DNA of 44,477 nucleotides from Candidatus Parcubacteria bacterium (GTDB lineage Bacteria; Patescibacteriota; Microgenomatia; Levybacterales; GWA1-39-11): NCBI GenBank assembly GCA_003599595.1, contig QZIP01000046.1, positions 1 to 44,477 of the forward strand, read 5' to 3'. Shown piece by piece: positions 18,308 to 27,380 of this stretch (position 1 is its first letter; each line of letters starts with the position of its first letter). The notes under the pieces were generated by a model. It saw only the letters and a program-made list of their open reading frames with translations, ran no database searches and was not told where the DNA came from. The position numbers and the translations under genes were made by a program.

Positions 18308-19362
18308 ATAATATCATTCTTTTTGCGTTTAGAGCAACTATTGCTTTTATTTAATATCATAATTGCCGTTTTAATTCTTTGTTTTTCTGTAGGGAAGCAG
18401 GTGGTATTTGATAGTAGTATCACTGTTCGATTACTATTTTGTTCTGTTAGCATAATATTGTTAAATCCTACCCAACAACCATCTTGAAATATTATTTTCT
18501 TTCCCTTGTAATTTCTGATAAACCAGCTAAAACCACATTCCCCTACATTTCCATTTGACAATTCCTGATTAGATAACGCCTCTCTTAAAGTATTTCTACT
18601 TACCAGTAGTTCTTTATTCCAGACGTTCTGCCAGATAGAAAGATCTCTTATTGAAGAGTATATTCCCTCGTCTCCAATAATATAATTTAAAGGATCATAA
18701 TCAAACAACTTAAAATACTTGTTTATTATTTTATAGCCTAAAGCCCTATTTTTGATAAAAGATTTTGTTTCGTCCATTACAATAGTATTATTCAATTTCA
18801 GAGGTAAGAATATATTTGTAGTTAAAAAACTAGAATATTTCATTCCTGAAACTTTCTCAATTATTAACGCCAAGATAACATAGCCCGAATCGCTATATAA
18901 AAATTGGGTTCCAGGTTTAAATAATGTTTTTGTTTGATTCTTCAAGATATTTAAAGCATCATGCATGGTTGGTTCCTCATTGTTTTTAATGACTTTGTAC
19001 AAAGGTTTTTCGTGATCCGGAATACCGGACGTGTGGGTCAGTAGTTGTCTAACGGTAATATTTTCGTTCCATTTGGGAAGATCTATAAATTTTGTAATAT
19101 TGTTGTTGAAATTAAGTTCACCTTTCTCTTTTAAAATCATTATTGCCATTGCTGTGAATGGTTTAGTTAATGAAGCCAAGCGAAAAGAAGTAGTGGGAGT
19201 TATAGAAGTGCTTCTCTCAACGTTTGATAGTCCTATGCATTGCTCAAAAATTATTTTTCCATTTTGCACCACACAAGTTGCATATCCAGGAGTATTGCAA
19301 TTAAATTGTTTGAATAAAGTTATATTTTTCATTTTCTTTTTGCAATTTGTCTTTCTTCCCAT
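18304..19362 (-). CDS. Serine hydrolase, beta-lactamase / penicillin-binding-protein-like (class C fold)
   Basis: SLTKPFTAMAI (SxxK), TSGIPDH, YSDSGYVIL (YxN-like) motifs. Confidence 0.85.
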   Translation of the reverse strand: MGRKTNCKKKMKNITLFKQFNCNTPGYATCVVQNGKIIFEQCIGLSNVERSTSITPTTSFRLASLTKPFTAMAIMILKEKGELNFNNNITKFIDLPKWNENITVRQLLTHTSGIPDHEKPLYKVIKNNEEPTMHDALNILKNQTKTLFKPGTQFLYSDSGYVILALIIEKVSGMKYSSFLTTNIFLPLKLNNTIVMDETKSFIKNRALGYKIINKYFKLFDYDPLNYIIGDEGIYSSIRDLSIWQNVWNKELLVSRNTLREALSNQELSNGNVGECGFSWFIRNYKGKKIIFQDGCWVGFNNIMLTEQNSNRTVILLSNTTCFPTEKQRIKTAIMILNKSNSCSKRKKNDII

Positions 19363-20918
19363 TGATAATATCTTCTCATTTCATTATTTTTTATAGGGGT
19401 GACAATGGTTAGATTTCCTTGTGATCCTAAATAAGCCATTTGACAACATCTCATTTCTTCAAAATTAACGATTACAATTCCGTTTCCCCTCATCTGCATT
19501 TCTTCAAAAAATACTCCTTCCCCCGCATATACTCCATAATATTTTAATTCTCTTTCTTCAAGGACATCATTTTCTATATTTGTAATCCCATTTTGAGCAA
19601 AGTATGTTTTGCCGCTTTTTAGTCCTTCCCTTTTGATTTTATTAATGTTTGGCGATGATTTTACTGCTGTTTCTCCATCTTTGGAGTACTCTTGAGGTTT
19701 TTTTGTTGCATTGTTTTTGTTTAGGTATTCATCCCACCTGAGAAAGTCAATTGAAGCATTTGAAGGCAGCATAAGCGAATTAAATTTTGCTTTCAGGAAT
19801 GTAGCCGTAGAGTTAATAATCCATTCCCTTTCTTCTTGACTTTGAAGATATTTCCAAACTCTGCTGTCAAATGCTTCATTGCTTGGGATAAGAATGGTTA
19901 TATTAGGATTACCGATGGAAGATAAAACTTCGGCTATTTCCTGAATTCTTTGTGAAAAATACAATGTTATTGCTGCATCAAGATTATTATTGATAGAACA
20001 AGTGGGCATTTCTCCTCTTTGGTTCTTAAACCATTTAAACCCGATGCAATTCCAAATAAGGAAGTCTACAGGTTTTCCTTGAGAAAGCTTGACAAGGTTT
20101 TCAGCAAATTTTGCAGCATTTTGTCCATAAATCCAGTCTTTTCCAAAACCAACTTTTTGGAACCACTCAAACACTTTCATTATTTTTGTTCCTTCTGCTT
20201 CCGTATAAATAATTTCTTCAACACTTTTATATTTTTGATCGGGTTTTGGAGGAGTATTTAATTCTTTCATAGTTCCGTAGCCCATAATTTCAGCTTCTTG
20301 AGTAGAGACGAATTTTATTTGGGTTTTTTCAAGCGCATTTCTTCTAATTGCCGAATTAACGGCACTTGGTTTTATATCAACTTTTTGAGCCGGACCTCCT
20401 CCTGGAGGTCTTGAAAAGTATCTTCCTTCTTTTCTTGCTCTTTTTGCAGACACTCCAAATCTTCTTGCTTGATTTATATCTAATACTGCTGGTTGTTTGG
20501 GGAGTTCTGGCGTGTAAACTATAGATTGCATAGTTAATCCGTTAAGAGAAAATGAAATAGGGTATTTGGATAAAATATTTATTACCTTTTCTGGGGAGAG
20601 ATTTGTTTTTCTTGAGATTTCTTTTACTGAAATGTCCGGGAGTTCAGTAATGTCTTGTGATATCCAAGGTTTAAGAATTGTTATTGCTGCCTGTTTTATT
20701 GTAGGTGCTATTTCATCTTTTTCCTTATTCCAAATTCCTTCGGTTATTGCATTGTTTGAATATCCTGTCCATTCCCTCAGAATTTCTGCAGTGTTTGCAT
20801 TTTGACCACTTTGTCCGTTCCTGTTTCCACTGGCAATTTCTTTACAAATTTCAGATGGTGTAAATCCATCGTTTTTTAATTTTTGTTCAAATTGTGGTGT
20901 AAAAGTTCTTGTTTCCAT
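19329..20918 (-). CDS. Unknown 529-aa protein, possible HTH-like N-terminal region and alpha/beta C-terminal domain
   Basis: Long ORF overlapping serine hydrolase start by 34 bp; 4 bp from the DapF-like ORF; family not recognised with confidence. Confidence 0.8.
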   Translation of the reverse strand: METRTFTPQFEQKLKNDGFTPSEICKEIASGNRNGQSGQNANTAEILREWTGYSNNAITEGIWNKEKDEIAPTIKQAAITILKPWISQDITELPDISVKEISRKTNLSPEKVINILSKYPISFSLNGLTMQSIVYTPELPKQPAVLDINQARRFGVSAKRARKEGRYFSRPPGGGPAQKVDIKPSAVNSAIRRNALEKTQIKFVSTQEAEIMGYGTMKELNTPPKPDQKYKSVEEIIYTEAEGTKIMKVFEWFQKVGFGKDWIYGQNAAKFAENLVKLSQGKPVDFLIWNCIGFKWFKNQRGEMPTCSINNNLDAAITLYFSQRIQEIAEVLSSIGNPNITILIPSNEAFDSRVWKYLQSQEEREWIINSTATFLKAKFNSLMLPSNASIDFLRWDEYLNKNNATKKPQEYSKDGETAVKSSPNINKIKREGLKSGKTYFAQNGITNIENDVLEERELKYYGVYAGEGVFFEEMQMRGNGIVIVNFEEMRCCQMAYLGSQGNLTIVTPIKNNEMRRYYQWEERQIAKRK

Positions 20919-20922
20919 ATTT

Positions 20923-21711
20923 TTAATTCTTTTGTTTTATTACTTTAATTGGACCATCAATTATGACATCTGTGAGTTTTTTTCTATTCCTTTTTACATA
21001 GACTGAGATTATTTGGCCGCTGGGTTGTAACACTTTAAATGTTTGCTCTAAATCATTTTTCTGTATAGATTTCCATAATCCTGTTGCTGCAGTTCCGCTA
21101 GCGCAGGCAGTTTCATAAAACAATGTTTCGATTTGCTTCACCCAGACAATTGGTTGAATTTCTATGTTTAGGTTGTTTGTTGTGACAAAAATGACTCCTG
21201 ATGCAGGTTTAGTGTTTAATAAGTCAAATTTTTGAAGCAATTCTTTCCCATAGCTCTTAGCACATTTTTTAGGTAACTTTTTATAGACTCTTTTAATCAA
21301 AAAAGAAATTCCTTTAAGGTTTATTAACCAAAGATTATTGCTTACTTTCTTTACGCAGTTTAAATTTTTAAATATTGGCATTTGTGCATAAGCAGTTTTA
21401 TCTTTTTTTATTCCAGCTTTTAATAAGATGTTTGTGCCTGAAGCTTTCAATTTCTTTTCCCCAACTTTTCCGTTTAAAATTATGTATGCCAAAGAGCGGA
21501 GGGCGTTTCCGCAGAATTCACCACCGGCCATTTCAAGTCTTGCCGTATCAGATTTTTGGTCATATTCATAAAATCCAACCTGTTCTATGTTTGGTAGCAA
21601 ACTTATAGCAAGATTGTTTAAGGGCTTGCGTAAAGATTTTTTTACAATGCCTTTAATTAGCAATGTGTCATTTCCTCCTGGTCTAATTATTGAAAATTCA
21701 TATTTTTTCAT
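20923..21711 (-). CDS. DapF-like PLP-independent epimerase/racemase
   Basis: GGND near N-terminus; GGEFCGNALRS and ETACASGTAATG retain the two Cys-loop motifs of the diaminopimelate epimerase family. Confidence 0.78.
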   Translation of the reverse strand: MKKYEFSIIRPGGNDTLLIKGIVKKSLRKPLNNLAISLLPNIEQVGFYEYDQKSDTARLEMAGGEFCGNALRSLAYIILNGKVGEKKLKASGTNILLKAGIKKDKTAYAQMPIFKNLNCVKKVSNNLWLINLKGISFLIKRVYKKLPKKCAKSYGKELLQKFDLLNTKPASGVIFVTTNNLNIEIQPIVWVKQIETLFYETACASGTAATGLWKSIQKNDLEQTFKVLQPSGQIISVYVKRNRKKLTDVIIDGPIKVIKQKN

Positions 21712-21792
21712 AATTTTCTCCTTTTTTCCAAAATTTTCCTTTGCTAAATTTTTATCTGGATTGTTGAGCTGTTATATTGAGTTAAAGTCAAC

Positions 21793-21816
21793 AAAAAACC
21801 GCCTTAGCGGCGGTGT
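21793..21816 (-). terminator. Intrinsic terminator/attenuator hairpin ahead of the DapF-like gene
   Basis: Minus strand ACACCGCC GCTAA GGCGGT TTTTTG. Confidence 0.72.
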
Positions 21817-21851
21817 AGGGTATAGTTTAGACTTATTTTGGCACAAAACTT

Positions 21852-21872
21852 ACACCGCCTGAGGGACGGTGT
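21852..21872 (-). promoter_or_regulatory. Upstream hairpin whose 3' arm can instead pair with the terminator 5' arm
   Basis: Minus strand ACACCGTCCCTCAGGCGGTGT; GGCGGTGT is the exact complement of ACACCGCC of the terminator. Confidence 0.55.
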
Positions 21873-21921
21873 TATGATGATTTAATTCTTTGCCATTATT
21901 TATAGTTTTCATATGCTTAAA

Positions 21922-22206
21922 TTATTTTTTTAATCTTTTTAGAATGAGTTTGTAGCCTTCCATTCCTTTTGTTAGCCATTTGTTTATTCTAGCAATAGTG
22001 GTGCTACTCATTCCTGTTTCTTTTTCAATCTGTTCATATGATACTTTTTGATCCAACATTCTTGCTACTTTCCATCTGTTTACAAATTCTTTAATTTCTT
22101 TTTCTGTCAAAAGATCTCTTAAAAACCTTTTACATTCATCTTCTGTTTTGAGAGCAAGAATTGCTTTAAAAAGTTCTCTTATATCCTTATTTACTTCAAA
22201 TTTCAC
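21922..22206 (-). CDS. TrpR-related YerC/YecD-like DNA-binding protein (GTG start)
   Basis: LLTEKEIKEFVNRWKVARMLDQKVSYEQIEKETGMSSTTIARINKWL. Confidence 0.85.
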   Translation of the reverse strand: MKFEVNKDIRELFKAILALKTEDECKRFLRDLLTEKEIKEFVNRWKVARMLDQKVSYEQIEKETGMSSTTIARINKWLTKGMEGYKLILKRLKK

Positions 22207-22248
22207 TTTATTATACTAAAGTATACTACTTTATTACAGTAAAGTCAA
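22205..22248 (-). promoter_or_regulatory. Promoter with two palindromic operators
   Basis: TTGACT - 17 nt - TATACT on the minus strand; operators ACTTTATTATACTAAAGT (22205-22222) and ACTTTATTACAGTAAAGT (22228-22245). Confidence 0.65.
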
Positions 22249-22265
22249 GAGATAAATTGGTAACC

Positions 22266-22375
22266 GTTCAGGATTTGATAAAGCAATTATTGCCTGAGCG
22301 TAGTCAAAGGAATAATCTAAACAATGCTTCGACTCACTTACGCTCGCTCAGCAAATATTTTGGAAACTCCTGAAC
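22266..22375. repeat. Palindromic intergenic element bounded by GTTCAGGA / TCCTGAAC
   Basis: GTTCAGGA(22266-22273)/TCCTGAAC(22368-22375) with internal CCTGAGCGTAGTCAAAGG / CTTCGACTCACTTACGCTC-type complementarity. Confidence 0.6.
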
Positions 22376-22557
22376 CATTATATAAATCGTGAATTTATAA
22401 GCGCGAATTTATATTTATTAATTTTGAATGAGCGAATGAGGGGCAAGTTATAACTTATAACAAATAATTAATAACAAAATGGTTAGATCTTCGGGTGGCG
22501 AGGCTGTAAGGAGTCATTATTGTAAAACAATTTTAGATGTTATAATCTGAGAAGAAT

Positions 22558-23361
22558 ATGAAAACTAAGATTGCAGGAGTAGGCATTATTGTTATAATCC
22601 TAATCGAACTTGCTGTTTCTTTATGGATAAATTCTTGGTTTAAGCCTGAAAAGAAATTAGTTCAAACCAAAGTAGAGAATGTTCCTGATAAAAAGAATTT
22701 TCCAGCTAACAAATTTCAATTACTTCTAAATAGTAAATGTAAGATAAATTCAGAAAATGTTTTTAATTTATATAATATAAAATTAGGGGATTTGCCTGTA
22801 AAATTCAATTTGACGCCAAAACATAAATTCACAACAATTAGATGTTTGGGAGAGTATCATAATGATATAACAGGAAAAAATGAACCAAATAAAAGATTTA
22901 TTTGGATTTCTTATAAAGATCCTTACTATTTTATTCCAGATAATCAACCGTGGAATAGTTTAGAGATTTATGATGAAAATGCGTATCAAGGAAGATTCAA
23001 ACGAGACAATTTTGTTACTTTTTATAACCATAATGACGTTAAATTTTCAGGAATTATTGATTATGCTGGAGATGGGGGTTTTTATCACAGTTGGCTTACA
23101 ATTAGAGGAGAAAGAGTTGTCAATTATGGCAAAGATAAAAAACTTTTTGTAAGAATAGAGGAGCGTTTTGATTATGTTGGGTCAGACGATGATCCTTTGG
23201 AGAAAAAAATTCCTAGGGATTTATACAAAAAGGGTGAAGAAGCTAAATTTGTGGTAGATAGGTTTTTAAGTAAAGATTCAGTCTTATTGTTTTTTGATTT
23301 GTTAAGAATTAGATATATGGAGAAAGTGTTGAACTCGATATCTGTAAAAGATGTTATTTAA
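22558..23361 (+). CDS. Hypothetical membrane-anchored/exported protein
   Basis: N-terminal hydrophobic helix IAGVGIIVIILIELAVSLWI; upstream TTGTAA/TATAAT promoter-like sequence. Confidence 0.7.
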   Translation: MKTKIAGVGIIVIILIELAVSLWINSWFKPEKKLVQTKVENVPDKKNFPANKFQLLLNSKCKINSENVFNLYNIKLGDLPVKFNLTPKHKFTTIRCLGEYHNDITGKNEPNKRFIWISYKDPYYFIPDNQPWNSLEIYDENAYQGRFKRDNFVTFYNHNDVKFSGIIDYAGDGGFYHSWLTIRGERVVNYGKDKKLFVRIEERFDYVGSDDDPLEKKIPRDLYKKGEEAKFVVDRFLSKDSVLLFFDLLRIRYMEKVLNSISVKDVI

Positions 23362-23481
23362 TTTTGTGAAAGGAGTTACCTTTGACTTTGTTTACGGTAA
23401 GCTGCACGGCTTATGCGGGGTCTTCGCAGAAATTAATTTCACTGCTTGACAAAATGGGGAGAGTTGGATAATCTGATATAG

Positions 23482-24408
23482 ATGAGGAAATTTTATTTAG
23501 CTATTCCTTTATTGGTTGTTATTGTTTTGTCTAGTTCTTCTTCCTATGCCTACAGTGAACATCCCGCAAAAAGAATTTTAGGTATTTCATCTGAGAGTTC
23601 AACAATGCCTGAGGTTTCATATGGTCCAGGATTAATTCTCCCAAGCAGTCCACTGTATTTTCTAGATAAATTAAAGCAAAATGTTAGGATTTCTTTGGCT
23701 CTTAAGCCAGAGGAAAGAGCAAAAGTTTATGAGCAGATTGCAGGAGAAAGGCTTGCAGAGGTTAGGGCTGAAGCTGTGAACGGAAATGATGAAGCATTAA
23801 ATGTGGCTTTGGACGATGTTTCTAATAATATTTCTTTGGCTGCAAAAGAACTTGAAAATGTAAAACTTAGAGGAAGAGATACAGAGGTTTTAGCAAGTGA
23901 GCTGAATGATTCAATCAAGGAAAAAAGAGAAGTATTAGGTGTTTTTGAATCCAGAGCAAATAATAATGTTGCACTTAGGGTGAGAGCTGTAAGGCAAAAT
24001 CTTTTTGAGGAAAAAGTAAGAGTGGGAGATTATTTGCCGCATTGGAGGTTTGAGCAAGAAGTAAATAATGATTTAAATGAGATATTAGCAGATGGCATAG
24101 ATGATGTTTCTGTTTCTACTTTAAGATTAAAGCAAGCTCTTGAGATGGCTAAAATTAATATAATGGAAAAGATGCAAAAAGATAAAAAGAGTACAGTTGG
24201 AGGTAGTATAAAAGGAGGTAAAGAAGAAAAAAATTATTCAGAAAGATTGAAAATAGAAGAGGAAAAGGTGCAGCAACAAAAAGAATTGAAAGTGAAAGAA
24301 ATGGAAAGAATAGTAGCTGAGCTTAAAAAACTTGAAGGTGGTAATGGTGATCTTGAAATGTCTAGTGTAGTAGTTCCTTCTATAACTTCTGCTCCAGATA
24401 AAGAATAA
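23482..24408 (+). CDS. Secreted DUF5667-like protein
   Basis: Signal peptide; GPGLILPSSPLYFLDKLKQNVRISLALKPEERAKVYEQIAGERLAE typical of DUF5667. Confidence 0.7.
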   Translation: MRKFYLAIPLLVVIVLSSSSSYAYSEHPAKRILGISSESSTMPEVSYGPGLILPSSPLYFLDKLKQNVRISLALKPEERAKVYEQIAGERLAEVRAEAVNGNDEALNVALDDVSNNISLAAKELENVKLRGRDTEVLASELNDSIKEKREVLGVFESRANNNVALRVRAVRQNLFEEKVRVGDYLPHWRFEQEVNNDLNEILADGIDDVSVSTLRLKQALEMAKINIMEKMQKDKKSTVGGSIKGGKEEKNYSERLKIEEEKVQQQKELKVKEMERIVAELKKLEGGNGDLEMSSVVVPSITSAPDKE

Positions 24409-24448
24409 TTTAGTAGTTTTGTAAGTTTTCCCCGATGTCTTATTGGTC

Positions 24449-24829
24449 TTAGCCTTTCATTTTTCCTGTTTCTTTTGTCCCTCTTCTAATGTGCGGGGGG
24501 GGAGATGATTGTGGTTGGGATGTTTTTGGGGCTTCAAATTCAGATATTCCTGTTCTTTGTTCTCTTTTGTCTGTGTGGAATTCTTCTGATGGTTTTTGTG
24601 GAGGAGCGGAATTTATTTCTCCGTGTAGTTTGTTCCGGGCCTGAGCGAGTTTTTGTTCTGTTTGGGCCTTGTCTTGTTTTTGCCGCTGTACAAGTTCCTG
24701 ATCTGACAATTGTTCTCCGACGGTCTTAACAAGTTCTAAGGGAGTTTTGACAACCTCTTGTGTGATTTTTTTTGTAGTCTCTAAGAGTTCTGCTCCAACT
24801 CTTGATAAAATACTTCCTGAATCTGACAT
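24449..24829 (-). CDS. Hypothetical Gln/Glu-rich protein
   Basis: 126-aa ORF; coding strand carries a C8 tract near its 3' end. Confidence 0.55.
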   Translation of the reverse strand: MSDSGSILSRVGAELLETTKKITQEVVKTPLELVKTVGEQLSDQELVQRQKQDKAQTEQKLAQARNKLHGEINSAPPQKPSEEFHTDKREQRTGISEFEAPKTSQPQSSPPPHIRRGTKETGKMKG

Positions 24830-24870
24830 GATTTGATTAATTTGAAATTTAAAATTAAAAATTTTTTCTG

Positions 24871-26034
24871 TTACTCTTCAGGCGCTTGTTGTAAAACTGC
24901 CTTGATGTCTATTATTTTATCATCTCTATAGAGAGATATGTTAATGGTATCGCCAATTTTTTTGCCCGAGATGAGTCCAGCAAGTCCTCTTGTTGATTCT
25001 GTAACTTTTTTCCCGTCAATTTTAATAATTATATCTCCTTTTTTTACTCCTGCTTTTTCAGCCGATGTTTTTTTTATAACTTCCAGGATATAGGCCCCTT
25101 CGGGAACATCATTTAAAAGAGCGGCCCGTTTGTTAATCATATCATAATGTACTCCTAAAAACGGCCTGTTAAATTCTCCTGTTTCCTCAAAGTTTTTAAG
25201 TGAGTCTTTAACGATGTTTATAGGAATTGCGAAACCAATATTTTGACCATCTCTTGCTACAGCCGTGTTTATTCCGATAGCCTGACCTTTTGAGTTAAGA
25301 AGGGGACCTCCTGAGTTTCCGGGATTTATGGCGGCATCTGTTTGGATAACGTTGTCAAGTCTTTCAACGTATCCCTGAAATGCGTTTCCGGCAGTTACTC
25401 CTCTTCCAAGTCCGGATATTACTCCTGTTGTAACCGTGTTTCTAAATTCACCAAGAGCAGTTCCGATTGCAATAGCATATTGTCCCACTTGAAGATTTGA
25501 AGAATTTCCAAGTTCTATGGTTTTAAAGCCTGATGATGGAGGGTTTTTAACTTTTAGGATTGCAATATCATTCAATGGGTCCTGGTATATTTTTTCAACT
25601 TTATATTTATCACCCTTGTGGTCAATTACCAAATATTTAAGTGTTTTGTCTGAGATAACGTGTTTGTTTGTGACTATAAGACCATTAGATTTGATAATAA
25701 AGCCTGAGCCTATATATTCCTCTTTGATTGTGTCATTTAATGGTTCTTCAAGGGGTTGGTCGAAAAAAACTGAAAAGGGGCCAATCTGCATATCCTTTTC
25801 TGTATTGATTGAATTTTCTGCTCCAATAGTTACTACGGATGGCCCAACATCTTTGACTACTTTTGTAACAACAGATTCCTCTAAAACAATATTAATGGTT
25901 TCTTGAGAAGTGTTATTTTTTTCTTCAGAAATTTTATTGAATTGATTGTTAATTGAGGGTAAGATTCTTGATAAACTTTCCCAGACAGTAGATATTAAAA
26001 GTAGAAAGAAAAGCAAAACTAAAAGCTTTTTCAT
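24871..26034 (-). CDS. HtrA/DegP-like trypsin-family serine protease with PDZ domain
   Basis: TNKHVI (His), NDIAILKV (Asp), NPGNSGGPLLN (Ser), PDZ region; signal-like MKKLLVLLFFLLL start chosen at 26034. Confidence 0.93.
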   Translation of the reverse strand: MKKLLVLLFFLLLISTVWESLSRILPSINNQFNKISEEKNNTSQETINIVLEESVVTKVVKDVGPSVVTIGAENSINTEKDMQIGPFSVFFDQPLEEPLNDTIKEEYIGSGFIIKSNGLIVTNKHVISDKTLKYLVIDHKGDKYKVEKIYQDPLNDIAILKVKNPPSSGFKTIELGNSSNLQVGQYAIAIGTALGEFRNTVTTGVISGLGRGVTAGNAFQGYVERLDNVIQTDAAINPGNSGGPLLNSKGQAIGINTAVARDGQNIGFAIPINIVKDSLKNFEETGEFNRPFLGVHYDMINKRAALLNDVPEGAYILEVIKKTSAEKAGVKKGDIIIKIDGKKVTESTRGLAGLISGKKIGDTINISLYRDDKIIDIKAVLQQAPEE

Positions 26035-26138
26035 AATGATAAGTTTAATATAAAGATTTGTGCCTGTCAATGCTTCTTTGAAGCCAGATTGCGCGTAGCA
26101 CGTGGCGGGTAGCAGATGGTTTAAATTATAAATTGGAA

Positions 26139-27380
26139 TTAATTTCCCACAATTAGGATAGCGTCGAAGGGTTCGTTTTTATCAAGATTATATTCGATTA
26201 TTGATGGGAGTGGTAGGGATGCAAATTCTAGATCTTTTTTAAGAAGATATATGAAGTCTCTTTTTTCAGGTTTTGTTTTGATTATTAAGCCATTTGTGTT
26301 AAGGTCAGTTGAATTTTCTATTGATTTTATGTTGTAGTCAAACATTTTTAATACAACTCCAAATTTTGTAGCTTCTCCTGTTTTTTGTGATGCATTTTCA
26401 ATTTTAATTGAAAATAGTCTTCTGTCTAGTCCTGTTTGTTTGTCAATTGGGTAACTTGGTCTAAAAGAAGAAATAGAATTCTCTTCAAGACTTGGATAAA
26501 CTTCTAGAAATGGTATTGGAAAGTTTTTGGAAAGATTGGTAAGAGTTTCAAAATCAACATATTTTTCTTTTCCGTCTGCAGGATCAAGATAGTAGGCGCC
26601 GTTTTGATCATAGCCATTGATGACTACACTATGTTCTCCTGGAACTAGAGGAATAGCATTTGCGTAGGAAAGGATGACTTCTGCAATGCTGTTATATCTA
26701 GAAGAGTGTATCCAGGCAATGATGAGATGCTTTGAAGAAATAGCCTTTTTTATTTTTGCGGAAAGCTCTTGATTTGCATAAATTGGCACGGCATTCAAGT
26801 TGTAATTTGAGAATAGATCAATTAGGGGACCAGCATGGACTCCATAGTATTCGGTTCCTCCAAAGACTTGGTTAAGATTGGTGTAGAGCATATTTTTGCT
26901 TGGAGAGAGTGCTCCCATTCTGATTCCAATATTTGGGTTTTCTGATTGAGGAACTTGAGAAATGAGTGTTTTTTCTGCGCTTAGTTCATTTTGGGGACTA
27001 AAGTCAGGAAAGTTGGAAAAATAGTAAATAATAGCCGCTGATGCTGCAAACTCACAGCTTAGATTATATACTTGTTTCCTTGAGGGAAGGTTAATTTTAA
27101 ATGATAATGGGATAATTTCCTGACTTTCTTTTTTTTCAATTGAAGGGGTGGCTTTTAATGTTAAATTTTTTTTGCTGTGGTTATTAGTTATGGTTTGAGT
27201 ATTTGGTGCTGAAAAACTTTTTGGAATTGGGGCTTCTATTAATGTTTTTTTGGGAATAGGGCTTGAATTGTTATTGAATATGTTGAGCCAGAATGATGTC
27301 CAGAGTAAGTAAAATGAAACTACTAAAATTATAGGGTAGGGTGGTTTTGAAAATTTCCGGATAAGTTTTGAATTATGCAT
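26139..27380 (-). CDS. Membrane-anchored C39-like cysteine peptidase domain protein
   Basis: LPSRKQVYNLSCEFAASAA, EHSVVINGYDQNGAYYLDPADGK. Confidence 0.8.
   Translation of the reverse strand: MHNSKLIRKFSKPPYPIILVVSFYLLWTSFWLNIFNNNSSPIPKKTLIEAPIPKSFSAPNTQTITNNHSKKNLTLKATPSIEKKESQEIIPLSFKINLPSRKQVYNLSCEFAASAAIIYYFSNFPDFSPQNELSAEKTLISQVPQSENPNIGIRMGALSPSKNMLYTNLNQVFGGTEYYGVHAGPLIDLFSNYNLNAVPIYANQELSAKIKKAISSKHLIIAWIHSSRYNSIAEVILSYANAIPLVPGEHSVVINGYDQNGAYYLDPADGKEKYVDFETLTNLSKNFPIPFLEVYPSLEENSISSFRPSYPIDKQTGLDRRLFSIKIENASQKTGEATKFGVVLKMFDYNIKSIENSTDLNTNGLIIKTKPEKRDFIYLLKKDLEFASLPLPSIIEYNLDKNEPFDAILIVGN

Noticed and set aside
20923-21711. Calling the DapF-like gene dapF
   Set aside because: The Cys motifs fit the superfamily, but the sequence is divergent and there is no lysine/DAP context, so the substrate cannot be named.
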